Shown: positions 15,920 to 25,769, counted from the stretch's first letter. The stretch is 64,000 nt of DNA from Gilliamella sp. wkB308 (GCF_001690185.1 NZ_LZGN01000034.1:124001-188000); one strand, 5' to 3'. The notes: generated by a model from the letters alone, not told the origin. Made by a program: numbers and translations.

Positions 15920-16438
15920 TTAATCGTTAGTTGTTAATAAACCTGATTCACTTAACGTTTTGTTAAAATCTTTATCCATAAAGAATAGGTCTCGCTTATT
16001 TTCGCCGACCAATTCGAGTTTATCGACAATGCTTTTGAAAAGTTTTTCTTCTTCATGTTGTTCAGAAACATACCATTGTAAAAAGTTAAAAGTCGAAAAA
16101 TCTTTCTGTGTTAACGCATAATCAACCAGCGCATTAATTGCTTTGGTAATTTTAAGTTCGTGCTGATAAGCCACTTTAAATAATTCAAGTAAAGAAGGAT
16201 ATTGTGATTCTGGGGCTTCAATTTTGCCAATTAAAGCTAAGGAGCCACAATCTAAAACATAATCAAATAAACGCTCCATATGTTGGCGTTCTTCACCCGC
16301 ATGATCTCTTAAAAACTTTCCGAAAGATGGAAAATTTTGGTCATCACACCAAGCACTCATTTGTAGGTACAGATTTGAAGAGTAAAACTCTAAATTTAAT
16401 TGCTCATTAAGCTTTTTGACCATTTGATCGGTTAACAT
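15920..16438 (-). CDS. ftnA: FtnA-type ferritin
   Basis: 172 aa, non-haem bacterial ferritin. Four-helix-bundle ferroxidase residues are visible: E in LNLEFYSSNLYL (about residue 17), E and H in HAGEERQHMERL (about 50-53), E in YQHELK and the WYVSEQHEEE segment. It stores iron as a ferric mineral in a 24-mer. Start ATG 16438. The upstream gap is AT-rich with no convincing Fur box. Confidence 0.93.
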   Translation of the reverse strand: MLTDQMVKKLNEQLNLEFYSSNLYLQMSAWCDDQNFPSFGKFLRDHAGEERQHMERLFDYVLDCGSLALIGKIEAPESQYPSLLELFKVAYQHELKITKAINALVDYALTQKDFSTFNFLQWYVSEQHEEEKLFKSIVDKLELVGENKRDLFFMDKDFNKTLSESGLLTTND

Positions 16439-16545
16439 TTTTATTTCCTCACATTGCTATTTTATGACTTCACATTTCAATCGATAACATCGTTGATGTG
16501 ATTATTATTTATGTATAGATTAATTATCTATATCGTTAATATTGT

Positions 16546-17319
16546 CTAAATAAGATAAAGATCTTGAAGTACTTTTCTTTTGTTATTATCTAATTGATAT
16601 TCCTGAGCTAACCAATTATCAATAGTCTGATAACGCTGTTTAATTGCCGTTATTGCGGCGGTTAGGTACGCTTCTTTAGCAGCAAAAATCACTTTTTGAT
16701 TTTCAAGTTCGGTTGCCGTTAATTGGTTTTTATTCTGGTTAAGAATGGTGTCACGAAAATTTTTTAATAATTGTTCGGTAAGTAAATAGTCTTGCATTAC
16801 CACGTCTTCACTCACGCCTAATGCAAACAGTGTTAAGGCTACACCAATGCCGGTTCTATCCTTGCCGACAGCACAATGCTGAACTAAGGGCTGCCCATTA
16901 CCATTTAATAAAATGTCAGTGAGTTTTTGATAAGCAGGATTATTGAAAGGTAATAATTGATAAAGTTTGATCATAAAATCAAAGGGTGATGTTTTTTTAA
17001 TGGTAAAAATATCATCTTCAATTTCAGAGGTTAAACTGGCTGTCACTTCATCACTTAATGGATTTGCCGGGACATTAATATAGTTTGCATTACGCCATAA
17101 ATTGTCGGGATAGTGGTTGATTTCGTTTGGATCTCGATAGTCTAAAATGTAGTGTAAATTTAATTCATTTGCTAAGAAGTCTTTTTCTTGTTCGTTAATA
17201 CGTGAAAATTCACCTGCGCGATATAATTTTCCTTTGCGTATTTGACGTCCATCTTGTGTTTTGATTCCACCTAAATCACGAAAATTAATTCCATTTTTAA
17301 TTGGTACAGCAGATGTCAT
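16546..17319 (-). CDS. tyrosine/serine phosphatase, Y_phosphatase3 type
   Basis: 257 aa. N-terminal NFRDLGGIKTQDGRQIRKGK and LYRAGEFSRI, then the catalytic loop HCAVGKDRTGIGVALTLFAL (C-x5-R) and a C-terminal helical region. This is the family of bacterial lipoprotein-associated and secreted tyrosine phosphatases (PF13350), but here there is no signal peptide, so it should be cytoplasmic. The substrate is unknown. It stands alone, back-to-back with pepB. Confidence 0.88.
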   Translation of the reverse strand: MTSAVPIKNGINFRDLGGIKTQDGRQIRKGKLYRAGEFSRINEQEKDFLANELNLHYILDYRDPNEINHYPDNLWRNANYINVPANPLSDEVTASLTSEIEDDIFTIKKTSPFDFMIKLYQLLPFNNPAYQKLTDILLNGNGQPLVQHCAVGKDRTGIGVALTLFALGVSEDVVMQDYLLTEQLLKNFRDTILNQNKNQLTATELENQKVIFAAKEAYLTAAITAIKQRYQTIDNWLAQEYQLDNNKRKVLQDLYLI

Positions 17320-17420
17320 AACGGATCCTTATTTATTCTTAACCTGCTTGCTATATTAGCATGTTTCTGATTAGAATTAAGCCATTGTTTTATTTTTATC
17401 AATAATTGGAGTTTCTGCTT

Positions 17421-18707
17421 ATGTCGATGTTATCTATTTTACTTTCTGAAAAACCTGCACCCTCGCAATGGGGTAAAGATGCACTACTGAGTTTTTCAGA
17501 TGAATCAATTACCATTCATTATAAAACTGAGCATCGCTTAGGAGCAATTCAACGTGCAGGGCGTAAACTCGATAATCAAGGAATCAAATCGGTTAAACTC
17601 AGTGGTCAAGGATGGGATTTGGAAGCGTGTTGGCATTTTTGGTTGGGTTATCGTAATGCAAAAAACAACAATAAAGTCACTTGGGCAAAACTGGATAGCA
17701 AAGATAAAGCAGAATTAACACATCGTCTGGCCATTATTGATTGGTGTCGAGATATTGTTAACCAACAAGCAGAAACATTAAGCCCGCTTGAATTAGCTAC
17801 GCAAAGTGCCAAACTCATCAGTCAATATTCGTCAGATGTAACATACAAAATTATTTCCGGTGAAGCATTAAAAGAGCATGATTATATGGGGATCTATACT
17901 GTTGGCAAAGGCTCAGATAGACCGGCAGCGCTACTTGAACTTGATTATAATCCTGGTAAAAATCCAACAGCACCGATTACTGCTTGTTTAGTGGGTAAAG
18001 GGATCACATTTGATTCTGGTGGTTATAGTTTAAAACCAAGTAGTTTTATGGAGTCGATGCGCTCAGATATGGGCGGAGCAGCGCTAGTCGCTGGTGCATT
18101 AGCACTGGCTATTGCACGAGGCATAAATCACCGTATTAAACTCTATCTATGTTGTGCAGATAACCTAGTGAGTGGTAGCGCTTTTAAACTCGGGGATATT
18201 ATTTGTTATCGTAATGGTAAAACAGTTGAAATCGATAATACCGATGCTGAAGGGCGTTTAGTGTTAGCCGATGGGTTGATTTGTGCCGATAATGATAAGC
18301 CACGTTATATTATCGATTGTGCAACATTGACCGGTGCAGCTAAAATTGCGGTAGGTAATGATTATCAATCACTACTTTCATTTGATGATAAATTTGCTCA
18401 ATTGTTATTGGCAAGTAGCGATATTGAAAATGAAGCATTTTGGCGTTTACCGTTAGCCGAATTTCATCGTTCTCAATTCCCTTCATCATTTGCCGACATG
18501 TCCAATTCTGGATTGCCAAATACAGCAGGGGCAAGTACTGCTGCGGCATTTTTATCACATTTTATTAAAAATTATCAGCAAAACTGGTTACATATCGACT
18601 GCTCAGCCACTTTCCGTAAAAGTGCAACTGCATTATGGGCAACGGGAGCAACAGGTGTTGGGGTCAGAACTATTGCTCACTTATTGAGTAAATTAAAAAA
18701 AGCATGA
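17421..18707 (+). CDS. pepB: PepB, M17 leucyl aminopeptidase (peptidase B)
   Basis: 428 aa from the ATG at 17421 ([18 protein letters not shown]), 10 nt after GGAG; E. coli PepB is 427 aa. Metal and catalytic motifs of M17: [28 protein letters not shown], and [15 protein letters not shown]. It is a cytoplasmic broad-specificity aminopeptidase needing two metal ions. In E. coli pepB ends the isc operon; here it is 8 kb away and alone. Confidence 0.94.
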   Translation: MSMLSILLSEKPAPSQWGKDALLSFSDESITIHYKTEHRLGAIQRAGRKLDNQGIKSVKLSGQGWDLEACWHFWLGYRNAKNNNKVTWAKLDSKDKAELTHRLAIIDWCRDIVNQQAETLSPLELATQSAKLISQYSSDVTYKIISGEALKEHDYMGIYTVGKGSDRPAALLELDYNPGKNPTAPITACLVGKGITFDSGGYSLKPSSFMESMRSDMGGAALVAGALALAIARGINHRIKLYLCCADNLVSGSAFKLGDIICYRNGKTVEIDNTDAEGRLVLADGLICADNDKPRYIIDCATLTGAAKIAVGNDYQSLLSFDDKFAQLLLASSDIENEAFWRLPLAEFHRSQFPSSFADMSNSGLPNTAGASTAAAFLSHFIKNYQQNWLHIDCSATFRKSATALWATGATGVGVRTIAHLLSKLKKA

Positions 18708-18860
18708 TTCATTGTTAAGGGATGTAATATCTATTTATTAAAACCGATTAGTTTAATAATTCTTAATAATTTTTGTTATTGCTAATTTAAATTTTTTTTC
18801 TAAAATAGGCAGAGTTTAAAATTTGTCAAATATTTATAATTTAGAGATATAAGGAAAGTT

Positions 18861-19466
18861 ATGAAAAAAGTATTTTTTATTTTGTTAACAGTATTGTTTT
18901 CAAGTACAACCTACGCTGGCGAGTGTGAAAAATATTGGAATGCAGAAGAGTATGATAAAGCTTTTGATGCTTGCCAAAAAGAAGCCGAACAAGGTGATAA
19001 GAAAGCTCAATTTTATTTGGCTCAAGCTTATGAGGAAGGTTTGGGCGTTGAGGAAGATTTCGATAAGGTATTACATTGGGTAACTAAATCAGCAGAACAA
19101 GGATTTGATCAGGCACAATATTATTTAGCACTAATGTATGATGAAGGTGAAGGTGTTAAAGAAGATGATCAAAAAGCTGTTTATTGGTATACAAAAGCTG
19201 CCGAACAAGGTTTAGTTGATGCTCAATATAATTTAGCGATTATGTATGATGAAGGTGAAGGTGTCGAAAAAAATAAAGAAACAGCAGTGTTTTGGTATAA
19301 GAAAGCAGTGGAGCAAGATTCGCCAGAAGCGTTAAATAATTTAGGTGTCATGTATTACTATGGTGAAGGAGTAGAAAAAAATAGATCGTTAGCCATTAAG
19401 TACTTTAAGAAAGCCTGTAGTCTTGGTATAGATGAAGCTTGTGATAATAAAAGCTTACGACGATAA
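18861..19466 (+). CDS. secreted Sel1-like repeat protein
   Basis: 201 aa. Signal peptide MKKVFFILLTVLFSSTTYAG with cleavage after TYA, then four to five Sel1 repeats (AQFYLAQAYEEGLGVEEDFD, AQYYLALMYDEGEGVKEDDQ, AQYNLAIMYDEGEGVEKNKE, ALNNLGVMYYYGEGVEKN). It is acidic and contains several Cys (ECEKYW, AFDACQ, KACSL, DEACDN) that could pair in the periplasm, as in Hcp-type proteins. The family mediates protein-protein contacts; partner and function are unknown. RBS AAGGA precedes the ATG. Confidence 0.85.
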   Translation: MKKVFFILLTVLFSSTTYAGECEKYWNAEEYDKAFDACQKEAEQGDKKAQFYLAQAYEEGLGVEEDFDKVLHWVTKSAEQGFDQAQYYLALMYDEGEGVKEDDQKAVYWYTKAAEQGLVDAQYNLAIMYDEGEGVEKNKETAVFWYKKAVEQDSPEALNNLGVMYYYGEGVEKNRSLAIKYFKKACSLGIDEACDNKSLRR

Positions 19467-19512
19467 TATAAAATAAAAACAAATAGAATTAATTAAAAAT
19501 ATAGTCAAATTG

Positions 19513-19543
19513 AACTGTCTTAAATCGTTAAGACAGTTCTTTT
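19513..19543. terminator. terminator between sel1-like gene and ppiA
   Basis: Perfect 11-bp stem AACTGTCTTAA / TTAAGACAGTT, loop ATCG, followed by CTTTTG. Serves the rightward gene. Confidence 0.78.
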
Positions 19544-19573
19544 GAATAAATGAAGTAAAATAAATAAAATCAT

Positions 19574-20137
19574 TTATTCTGTTATGATAATAGCTTTTTT
19601 AATATAAATTGGCTCAATCGGTACATTTTGATGGGGGCCCATCCGTTTAGTTGGCACATTGACAATTTTATCAACAACATCCATTCCTTTTATCACTTTT
19701 CCAAATACTGCGTAACCATAATCTTTGGATGGATCGTGGTTGAGAAAATGATTATCGACGACATTAATAAAAAATTGGCTCGTTGCACTATCGATGACAC
19801 CGGTTCTTGCCATTGCGATCGTACCACGCACATTTTTTAATCCATTATCTGCTTCGTTTTTAATTGGGGCATTTGTTTCTTTAAATTTTAATTCACCGTC
19901 TGCTCCACCACCTTGAATCATAAAATTGGGGATCACACGATGAAAAGTAGTGTTTTCATAGAAACCACTTTTAACATAATCAAGAAAGTTTTTGGTCGTA
20001 ATTGGTGCGTGCTCATTGTCTAATTCAATTTCAATATCCCCCATACTGGTTTGCAATAATACTTTTGTATCTGCTAACGCAATGGGTGAAAGTAAAATTA
20101 AGCACAGCGCGATGATTAATGATCTGATTTTATTCAT
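19574..20137 (-). CDS. ppiA: PpiA, periplasmic cyclophilin-type peptidyl-prolyl isomerase
   Basis: 187 aa. Signal peptide [22 protein letters not shown], then one cyclophilin domain: [69 protein letters not shown]. The active-site Arg (FHR) and Gln (MIQGG) are kept. It catalyses proline isomerisation during folding of exported proteins. Divergent from gntX. Confidence 0.93.
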   Translation of the reverse strand: MNKIRSLIIALCLILLSPIALADTKVLLQTSMGDIEIELDNEHAPITTKNFLDYVKSGFYENTTFHRVIPNFMIQGGGADGELKFKETNAPIKNEADNGLKNVRGTIAMARTGVIDSATSQFFINVVDNHFLNHDPSKDYGYAVFGKVIKGMDVVDKIVNVPTKRMGPHQNVPIEPIYIKKAIIITE

Positions 20138-20448
20138 TATATTTGTTCCTTAGTCCATTTGTTTGTTGATTATACCGAATATAAAATTTATTTAAATAAC
20201 AATTATGCAAAATACAAAAAAATTTTGTGAGATAGTTCGAACTATTATTTATTTAATATTTTTCAATAGATTAAATAGGATATCATAAGTAGGTTTTTGT
20301 ATTTGAGTATTATTTTTATGGCTGAAAAAAGTATTGTTAAAACGATGATGCGATGGTCTGAAAATAAACTCTTTGTATTGACGTTTTATCCTTTATTGGA
20401 TGATTGTTTAAAATTTATAGATGACATTATTTCTAAAGTTGGAGAATT
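20138..20448. other. divergent ppiA/gntX gap
   Basis: 311 bp. A 78-codon rightward frame (20297-20533) overlaps the start of gntX in another frame, has no RBS or family, and is judged spurious. Nothing else recognisable; promoters for both genes are expected here. Confidence 0.4.
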
Positions 20449-21120
20449 ATGCGTTGCTTCTTATGCAATATGCCATTATATTTGGCACACCATGGAATTT
20501 GTTATCAATGTTCAAAAAACATACCGAAATTAAACAAGGTATGTCCTCAATGTAGTTTACCGCATTCTTTATCCACTCAGATTTGCTATCGTTGTCTTGA
20601 AAATAAACCCCATTGGGATACATTAATTGCGACTAGCGACTATATTAATCCGTTAAAAAAATTAATTCAGCAATTAAAGTTTTATCATAAGACGGAATTG
20701 ACGTTGGCACTGGCAAGATTAATGTTTTTAACATGGTATAAAAAACGACTTGCAAATGAAATCATAAAACCGGATTTAGTCACTTGCGTTCCTTTACATC
20801 ATATACGTTATTGGTCAAGAGGATTTAATCAAGCAGAATTGTTGGCAAAAGTGATAGCCAAATGGTTAAATTGTGATTTTTATCCTCATTTACTCTATCG
20901 ACATCAACGAGCAATAGATCAGAAAAAGCTTTCATTAAAAGAACGTAAACAAAATGTAGAAACACTTTATGAATGTCGAAAAAATCTTTCTCAAAAATCG
21001 GTAATGCTTATTGATGATATTGTCACTACGGGAAACACAATAAATGCTGTTAGTCAGCAATTAAAAAAATGCGGGGCAATCAATATTCAAGTAATTTGTT
21101 TATGTCGCACAGTATTGTAA
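20449..21120 (+). CDS. gntX: GntX/ComF-family phosphoribosyltransferase-like protein
   Basis: 223 aa. N-terminal zinc-ribbon cysteines (CFLC, CYQC, CPQC, CYRC), then a PRTase-type domain with SVMLIDDIVTTGNTINAVS. ComF family; the E. coli homologue GntX (YhgH) lies next to nfuA as here. Start ATG 20449 with GGAG upstream. The family is linked to DNA uptake in competent bacteria and to use of DNA as nutrient in E. coli; its molecular activity is not settled. Confidence 0.9.
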   Translation: MRCFLCNMPLYLAHHGICYQCSKNIPKLNKVCPQCSLPHSLSTQICYRCLENKPHWDTLIATSDYINPLKKLIQQLKFYHKTELTLALARLMFLTWYKKRLANEIIKPDLVTCVPLHHIRYWSRGFNQAELLAKVIAKWLNCDFYPHLLYRHQRAIDQKKLSLKERKQNVETLYECRKNLSQKSVMLIDDIVTTGNTINAVSQQLKKCGAINIQVICLCRTVL

Positions 21121-21140
21121 AATTGTAAACAGTCCCTATA

Positions 21141-21165
21141 ATAACCAACATAGTTAGTCAACTAT
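21141..21165 (+). promoter_or_regulatory. candidate type 1 IscR site upstream of nfuA
   Basis: A 25-bp window whose right half AGTCAACTAT matches the type 1 half-site AGTCRRSTAT fully; the left half (ATAACCAACA) is weaker. About 55-79 bp before the nfuA start. IscR regulation of nfuA is reported in E. coli. Confidence 0.5.
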
Positions 21166-21176
21166 TATAACAAATC

Positions 21177-21200
21177 AATTAGGTAGGTTATTACCTAATT
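21177..21200 (+). other. perfect hairpin in the nfuA leader
   Basis: AATTAGGTA / TACCTAATT, a 9-bp stem with loop GGTTAT, ending 19 nt before the nfuA ATG and just after the candidate IscR site. No T-run follows, so it is not an obvious terminator; it may be an mRNA structure or an operator. Confidence 0.4.
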
Positions 21201-21219
21201 GCATCTAAAGTGAGGGGTT

Positions 21220-21801
21220 ATGTCTATTATTACCATTTCTGAATCAGCTCAGCAACATTTCAAAAAACTACTAGCCAATCAACCACAAGATACACAAATT
21301 CGTGTCTTTGTCATGAATCCTGGTACGCCAAGTGCAGAGTGCGGTGTTTCTTATTGTCCTGCTGATACTGTAGAAGATAGTGATATAGAAGAAAAGTTTG
21401 CAGATTTTTCGGTATACATTGATGAAATGAGTGCACCATTTTTAGAAGAAACCGTTATCGATTATGTTACGGATGAATTGGGTTCGCAATTGACGTTAAA
21501 AGCGCCAAACTCCAAAATGAGAAAAGTCAGCGATGATGCCCCTTTAATTGAACGCGTTAATTATACGATTCAAACTCAAATTAATCCTCAACTTGCTAGT
21601 CATGGTGGTATGGTAAGTTTAATTGAATTAACAGAAGACAATTATGTTGTCCTTCAATTTGGAGGGGGGTGTAATGGTTGTTCAATGGTTGATTATACGT
21701 TGAAAGAAGGAATTGAAAAACAATTATTAATGGAATTTCCTGAACTTGCAGGCGTAAAAGATGTGACTGAGCATCAAGCAGGAACACACTCTTTTTGTTA
21801 A
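21220..21801 (+). CDS. nfuA: NfuA, Fe-S carrier protein
   Basis: 193 aa. The N-terminal half is a degenerate A-type carrier domain ([20 protein letters not shown] ... [13 protein letters not shown]); the C-terminal Nfu domain has [19 protein letters not shown] with the CxxC that holds a bridging [4Fe-4S] cluster. It delivers clusters to targets under oxidative stress or iron limitation. RBS GAGGGG. Follows gntX with 99 bp between, which carries its own regulatory signals. Confidence 0.96.
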   Translation: MSIITISESAQQHFKKLLANQPQDTQIRVFVMNPGTPSAECGVSYCPADTVEDSDIEEKFADFSVYIDEMSAPFLEETVIDYVTDELGSQLTLKAPNSKMRKVSDDAPLIERVNYTIQTQINPQLASHGGMVSLIELTEDNYVVLQFGGGCNGCSMVDYTLKEGIEKQLLMEFPELAGVKDVTEHQAGTHSFC

Positions 21802-21895
21802 GAAAAACTAAATAATTTGGATTTAAATCTTGCTTATTGCTAAGATTAAGTCATAATCGCATGATGTCTGCCAGTTCACTTTATGATGGGGTTTT

Positions 21896-22810
21896 ATGAA
21901 TCAAGTCAGCATTATTTCAGATCTTATCGTTTGGATTGAAAAAAATCTGGAGCAGCCTTTGTCTATTGATCATGTTGCTCAAAAATCAGGTTATTCAAAG
22001 TGGCATTTACAACGTATGTTTAAAGAGGTAACCGGTCAGGTACTTGGTACTTACATTCGTCATCGTAGGTTAACTTATGCAGCACTTTCTTTACGAATGA
22101 CGAGTAAGCCGATTTTAGATATTGCTATGCAATATCGTTTTGATTCTCAGCAAACATTTACCCGTTCTTTTAAAAAACAGTTTAATGAAACCCCAGCAAG
22201 TTATCGACGCGCTGAATTTTGGGATCCCACAGGATTAACGCCAGCAATTGAACTTAATAAAACTCAGCTTACATTACCCGAACCCAAATTCGTTAATATG
22301 CCAAAACAGACATTTTGGGGTATTACTTATAAAAATAACTGTAATTTAAGTAAATTATTAGAGGAAGAAAATAAGTTGCGAGGTCAATTTTTTCACAATT
22401 ATCTTTCTCGTTATACCCATAAAAATGAAATTCTGCCGGATAAAATTTATGCTTTTAACCGGATCTTGAAAAGTAAAGAAAATGCTAATGAACAAGAGTT
22501 ACTTTATACCATAGCGTTAGAACACAATAATCATCTTGAATATATTGAACAGTTTGTTAGCGAAGGTGGTTTGTATCTTTGTTTTAAATATATTGGCAGA
22601 CCTGAAAACTTTAAAGATTTTATTTCTCAAGTGCATTTAGCTGCGATGCCCGCTTTAAAAGTTCATTTACGTGCAGGATGTTTAATTGAAATCCATCATA
22701 ATCGAGATAAAAATACGGTTGAAACGGCAAAAGATATCCAACGTATGGAATGCGATTATTGTGTGCCAGTTGCAACAGAAAATGAAGTTCTTCTAAAGAA
22801 AAATTCGTAG
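21896..22810 (+). CDS. rob: Rob-like AraC/XylS transcriptional regulator with GyrI-like domain
   Basis: 304 aa. N-terminal two-HTH AraC domain (PLSIDHVAQKSGYSKWHLQR, MFKEVTGQVLGTYIRHRRLT, DIAMQYRFDSQQTFTRSFKK) very close to Rob/SoxS/MarA, then a C-terminal GyrI-like effector domain of about 180 aa, which SoxS and MarA lack. In E. coli Rob activates multidrug-efflux and redox-defence genes on binding bile salts or fatty acids, fitting a gut bacterium. Monocistronic. Confidence 0.88.
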   Translation: MNQVSIISDLIVWIEKNLEQPLSIDHVAQKSGYSKWHLQRMFKEVTGQVLGTYIRHRRLTYAALSLRMTSKPILDIAMQYRFDSQQTFTRSFKKQFNETPASYRRAEFWDPTGLTPAIELNKTQLTLPEPKFVNMPKQTFWGITYKNNCNLSKLLEEENKLRGQFFHNYLSRYTHKNEILPDKIYAFNRILKSKENANEQELLYTIALEHNNHLEYIEQFVSEGGLYLCFKYIGRPENFKDFISQVHLAAMPALKVHLRAGCLIEIHHNRDKNTVETAKDIQRMECDYCVPVATENEVLLKKNS

Positions 22811-22871
22811 TAAATCTTAGTTGTTATCTGTATTCAATCTTGTGACAAATTGTAATAACCTAGCATTATGA

Positions 22872-23165
22872 TCAATTTAACAATGTTTTTTCTAACCATT
22901 GTCTAAATTCAGGTGATGCTTCTTTCAAACTATTTGATCCACGAGTGACAGTAGCAATACCAATTCCTAATTGTTCTTTAAGCTGTCTTTGATTTATTGA
23001 ACCATCAAGTAAAGAGTGAATTATTTTCACTCGAGTAATTAAAGCATCACGTTCATCTGCGGTTAGCAGCAGTTTAAATATATCCAGTGAATAGCCATCA
23101 TTAAATGCTTGGTGTAGTATTTCAACTGTTTGTTTCCATTCTTGAGTTTTCATAATGCCCACCAT
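22872..23165 (-). CDS. trpR: TrpR, Trp operon repressor
   Basis: 97 aa (or 93 aa from the ATG at 23153, which has GGTGG in front). Core ADERDALITRVKIIHSLL, QRQLKEQLGIGIATVTRGSN, SLKEASPEFRQWLEKTLL is the TrpR helix-turn-helix. It binds L-Trp and represses trp genes. The upstream start overlaps the slt stop as TAATG, so translation may be coupled; slt-trpR adjacency is shared with E. coli. Confidence 0.93.
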   Translation of the reverse strand: MVGIMKTQEWKQTVEILHQAFNDGYSLDIFKLLLTADERDALITRVKIIHSLLDGSINQRQLKEQLGIGIATVTRGSNSLKEASPEFRQWLEKTLLN

Positions 23166-25102
23166 TAATAGGTTCTGTTAAATTCGTTTGCGGTAAAAAT
23201 ATTATGCCTTTTTTGACCTAACAAATTTTGATAAATATAATCATAAACTAAAACATTTTTAACATAATTACGTGTTTCAGTAAAAGGAATACTTTCAATA
23301 AAAGCTACTGCATCAAGTTTACCATCACTATTATTTAACCATCGTTTAACTCGACTTGGTCCAGCATTATAAGCTGCTGACGCCAAAATACGATTTTTAG
23401 CATTTTGTTGATAAACATTATTGAGAAAATATGTCCCTAATTCTATATTTGTCATTGGATCAGAAAGCTGAGATGTTGATGTGTAACTAATTGAGCTAAC
23501 TTTTTTTGCTGTTTCTTTTGCTGTCGCAGGCATTAATTGCATTAAACCTTTTGCCCCAGCAGGTGATTGTATCGTGGCATCAAAAGCGCTCTCTTGACGC
23601 GATATAGCCAGCGCATAAGAAAGAGATATCTCTTTACCTTTTAATGCCTGTTTATATATATCTTCATACATAATAGGTAAGCGCTCTGTCCAATTATTCC
23701 AAAGTTTTCCAGATATTGTTGCTTGAATACTAAGATCTCCCCAACCTTTATGATAAGCATATTGAGCTAAATCTAAATATTCATTATTTTCAACGTGATT
23801 ATTCAACATAAATCGCCATTCGCGTGTTGATTCTGCTAACATCTTCCAGAAACGTAATTCTTTAACTCGTTTTATAACAGTTTGATTATCATACTTAGAT
23901 TTTAAATTTGCTATCTCGGCTTGTGTTATTTTTCTGGATTGATTGTTAAGAGAATATTTTTGCTTAAGCAATTGTGCGCTGACCATGCCATAAAATCCAC
24001 GATTAGCCGATAATTTTTTCAAAATGATGTTGGCTTCATTTTTTTTGTTTTGGTCTAAATAGACGCGAGCTTGCCAATATTGCCATTCTTCTTTTAGTTT
24101 ATCTTCGGGTGTTAATTGTGATAACCAATAAGCAATATCTTTGTAATTATTTTCATCAATCGCAACACGAATGCGTTTTTCAACTAACATTGTATCATGA
24201 TACTTGGCAATGTAATCATCACGCCATTTAATTTGCTCATTTGTCGCAGAATCACTGAAAAATCTGTTTGCTAAATTTTTTTGTAATGCAATGAGTTCGG
24301 TTTCGCTTAAATGTTGCTGCTGTACCAGTTTTGGCAATAGTATTTGCGCAAAATTCATATCCGCTTTAACTACTCGAGGAAAAGAAGCCAATACAATTTT
24401 TTTAGTAAAATTGCTGGTTTTGATATTTTTAGAGAAATCCTCTAATTTTCTCGGATTATCTAATAAAGCATATAAATTACTTTTGGTTGTTTTATAGTCA
24501 CTATCTAATAAGTTGGTTAAATATCGTGCTAATTTTAAATTATTCGCTTCTATAGCAAGTTCAATTCGTAACAAAATGATATTGTTTGTTTGTTTTCCTG
24601 CATCTTTCCATACATTAAGAAGAGGATCACAGGCAGAAGGTAATTCTTTTCCTGTTAGCCACAATGATTCTACTGTTTCTATAACAGATTGATTACCCTG
24701 TTGTAACAAAGCGTATTGATAACGGCAGTTGGATTGAATTGAGTTATCTTTAGGAAAGTCAACAATAGCAGCCCAATCTTGACGATTAGTCAATTCTGAT
24801 AAGAAAGATTGATTTAATGATGCTGTTAACGGAAATTTATTATACTGAGTGACAAAATTGCTCACCATGTCAGGGGAAACCGTTTTAATATTTTTTTGAA
24901 AATATTGTATTGCAGCATAAGGATACAGTGGATAATCTTTTAGCTCTTTTAAAAGAGCTGTTTGTTCATCAAGATTGAGTGATTGATATGAGTTAAGCCA
25001 TTTTTTGTAATTAGCTCGTAAATCTTGCTGCGTATTAACCGCGATTGCACTTTTAGTAAAGAGTAATCCTATTATCAAAATACACTTTAATAGTGATTTC
25101 AT
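23165..25102 (-). CDS. slt: Slt, soluble lytic murein transglycosylase
   Basis: 645 aa, same length as E. coli Slt70. Signal peptide (KCILIIGLLFTKSAIA), long alpha-superhelical U/L domain, and a C-terminal lysozyme-like domain with the catalytic Glu in ISRQESAFDATIQSPAGAKG, LMQLMPATAKETA and AAYNAGPSRVKRWL. It cleaves peptidoglycan to 1,6-anhydro-muropeptides in the periplasm. Directly upstream of trpR on the same strand. Confidence 0.95.
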   Translation of the reverse strand: MKSLLKCILIIGLLFTKSAIAVNTQQDLRANYKKWLNSYQSLNLDEQTALLKELKDYPLYPYAAIQYFQKNIKTVSPDMVSNFVTQYNKFPLTASLNQSFLSELTNRQDWAAIVDFPKDNSIQSNCRYQYALLQQGNQSVIETVESLWLTGKELPSACDPLLNVWKDAGKQTNNIILLRIELAIEANNLKLARYLTNLLDSDYKTTKSNLYALLDNPRKLEDFSKNIKTSNFTKKIVLASFPRVVKADMNFAQILLPKLVQQQHLSETELIALQKNLANRFFSDSATNEQIKWRDDYIAKYHDTMLVEKRIRVAIDENNYKDIAYWLSQLTPEDKLKEEWQYWQARVYLDQNKKNEANIILKKLSANRGFYGMVSAQLLKQKYSLNNQSRKITQAEIANLKSKYDNQTVIKRVKELRFWKMLAESTREWRFMLNNHVENNEYLDLAQYAYHKGWGDLSIQATISGKLWNNWTERLPIMYEDIYKQALKGKEISLSYALAISRQESAFDATIQSPAGAKGLMQLMPATAKETAKKVSSISYTSTSQLSDPMTNIELGTYFLNNVYQQNAKNRILASAAYNAGPSRVKRWLNNSDGKLDAVAFIESIPFTETRNYVKNVLVYDYIYQNLLGQKRHNIFTANEFNRTY

Positions 25103-25180
25103 TGCTCAACTCCTATATCAAATTAGTTTACTAGATTAGCATATTTCACCATTGTTCGTCGATGAAAGAACTTAAGGTTT

Positions 25181-25230
25181 AATTCCCACTAAAATAGTCA
25201 ACTAAATACTTGACTAAAATTGAAGGATAT
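25181..25230 (+). promoter_or_regulatory. tandem candidate type 1 IscR sites at the iscR promoter
   Basis: Two abutting 25-bp windows: 25181-25205 (right half AGTCAACTAA) and 25206-25230 (ATACTTGACT ... GGATAT). Against halves ATASYYGACT and AGTCRRSTAT the first matches at about 20 of 25 positions; the second has a full left half. TTGACT (25210-25215) and TAAAAT (25232-25237) 16 bp apart could be the promoter, so bound IscR would block it. The E. coli iscR promoter has the same two-site layout. Confidence 0.6.
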
Positions 25231-25265
25231 ATAAAATACCTTCCATATATAAAGGGGAATAAATA

Positions 25266-25715
25266 ATGAAATTGACATCAAAAGGGAGATATGCAGTAAC
25301 TGCAATGTTGGATATTGCATTACATTCTGGTTTAGGACCCGTATCACTTGCAGATATCTCAGAACGTCAACAAATCTCACTTTCCTATCTTGAACAACTA
25401 TTTGCCCGTTTACGTAAACATGGTCTGGTCTCTAGTGTTCGGGGGCCGGGTGGTGGCTATGTGCTTAGTCGAAGCATGGATCAAATTGCGATTAGTTCAA
25501 TTGTTAAAGCCGTCGATGAAACAGTTCACGCAACAAAATGTTATGGTCATGATGGATGTCAAGGTGGCGTGAGATGTTTAACTCACACGCTGTGGAATGA
25601 CCTAAGTGAACGTATCGATGAGTTTTTAACAAGTATCACTTTAAGTGAATTAGTCAATAATAAAGAAGTAAAAGAAGTGGCTAGTCGACAAAGCAATCTA
25701 ATATCAATAAATTAA
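25266..25715 (+). CDS. iscR: IscR, [2Fe-2S]-sensing Rrf2-family regulator
   Basis: 149 aa. Winged-helix DNA-binding region [20 protein letters not shown] ... [30 protein letters not shown], and the cluster ligands C-x5-C-x5-C-x2-H in [18 protein letters not shown]. Holo-IscR represses its own operon at type 1 sites; two candidates lie directly upstream. First gene of the isc operon, shorter at the C-terminus than E. coli IscR (162 aa). Confidence 0.96.
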   Translation: MKLTSKGRYAVTAMLDIALHSGLGPVSLADISERQQISLSYLEQLFARLRKHGLVSSVRGPGGGYVLSRSMDQIAISSIVKAVDETVHATKCYGHDGCQGGVRCLTHTLWNDLSERIDEFLTSITLSELVNNKEVKEVASRQSNLISIN

Positions 25716-25769
25716 GCAATAAATTAAGCAATAAAATTTGTACACAGAATTTGTCATTGGGAGTATTTA

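Noticed and set aside
16439-16545. Fur box upstream of ftnA
   Set aside because: Only loosely AT-rich palindromic sequence; no acceptable match to the GATAATGATAATCATTATC pattern.
20297-20533. 78-codon rightward frame before gntX
   Set aside because: Overlaps the start of gntX in another frame, has no RBS or recognisable family, and its composition matches out-of-frame reading.
25222-25244. GAAGG ... CCTTC inverted repeat in the iscR leader
   Set aside because: Weak arms around a 12-bp AT-rich centre overlapping the likely -10; better explained by the IscR site and promoter.
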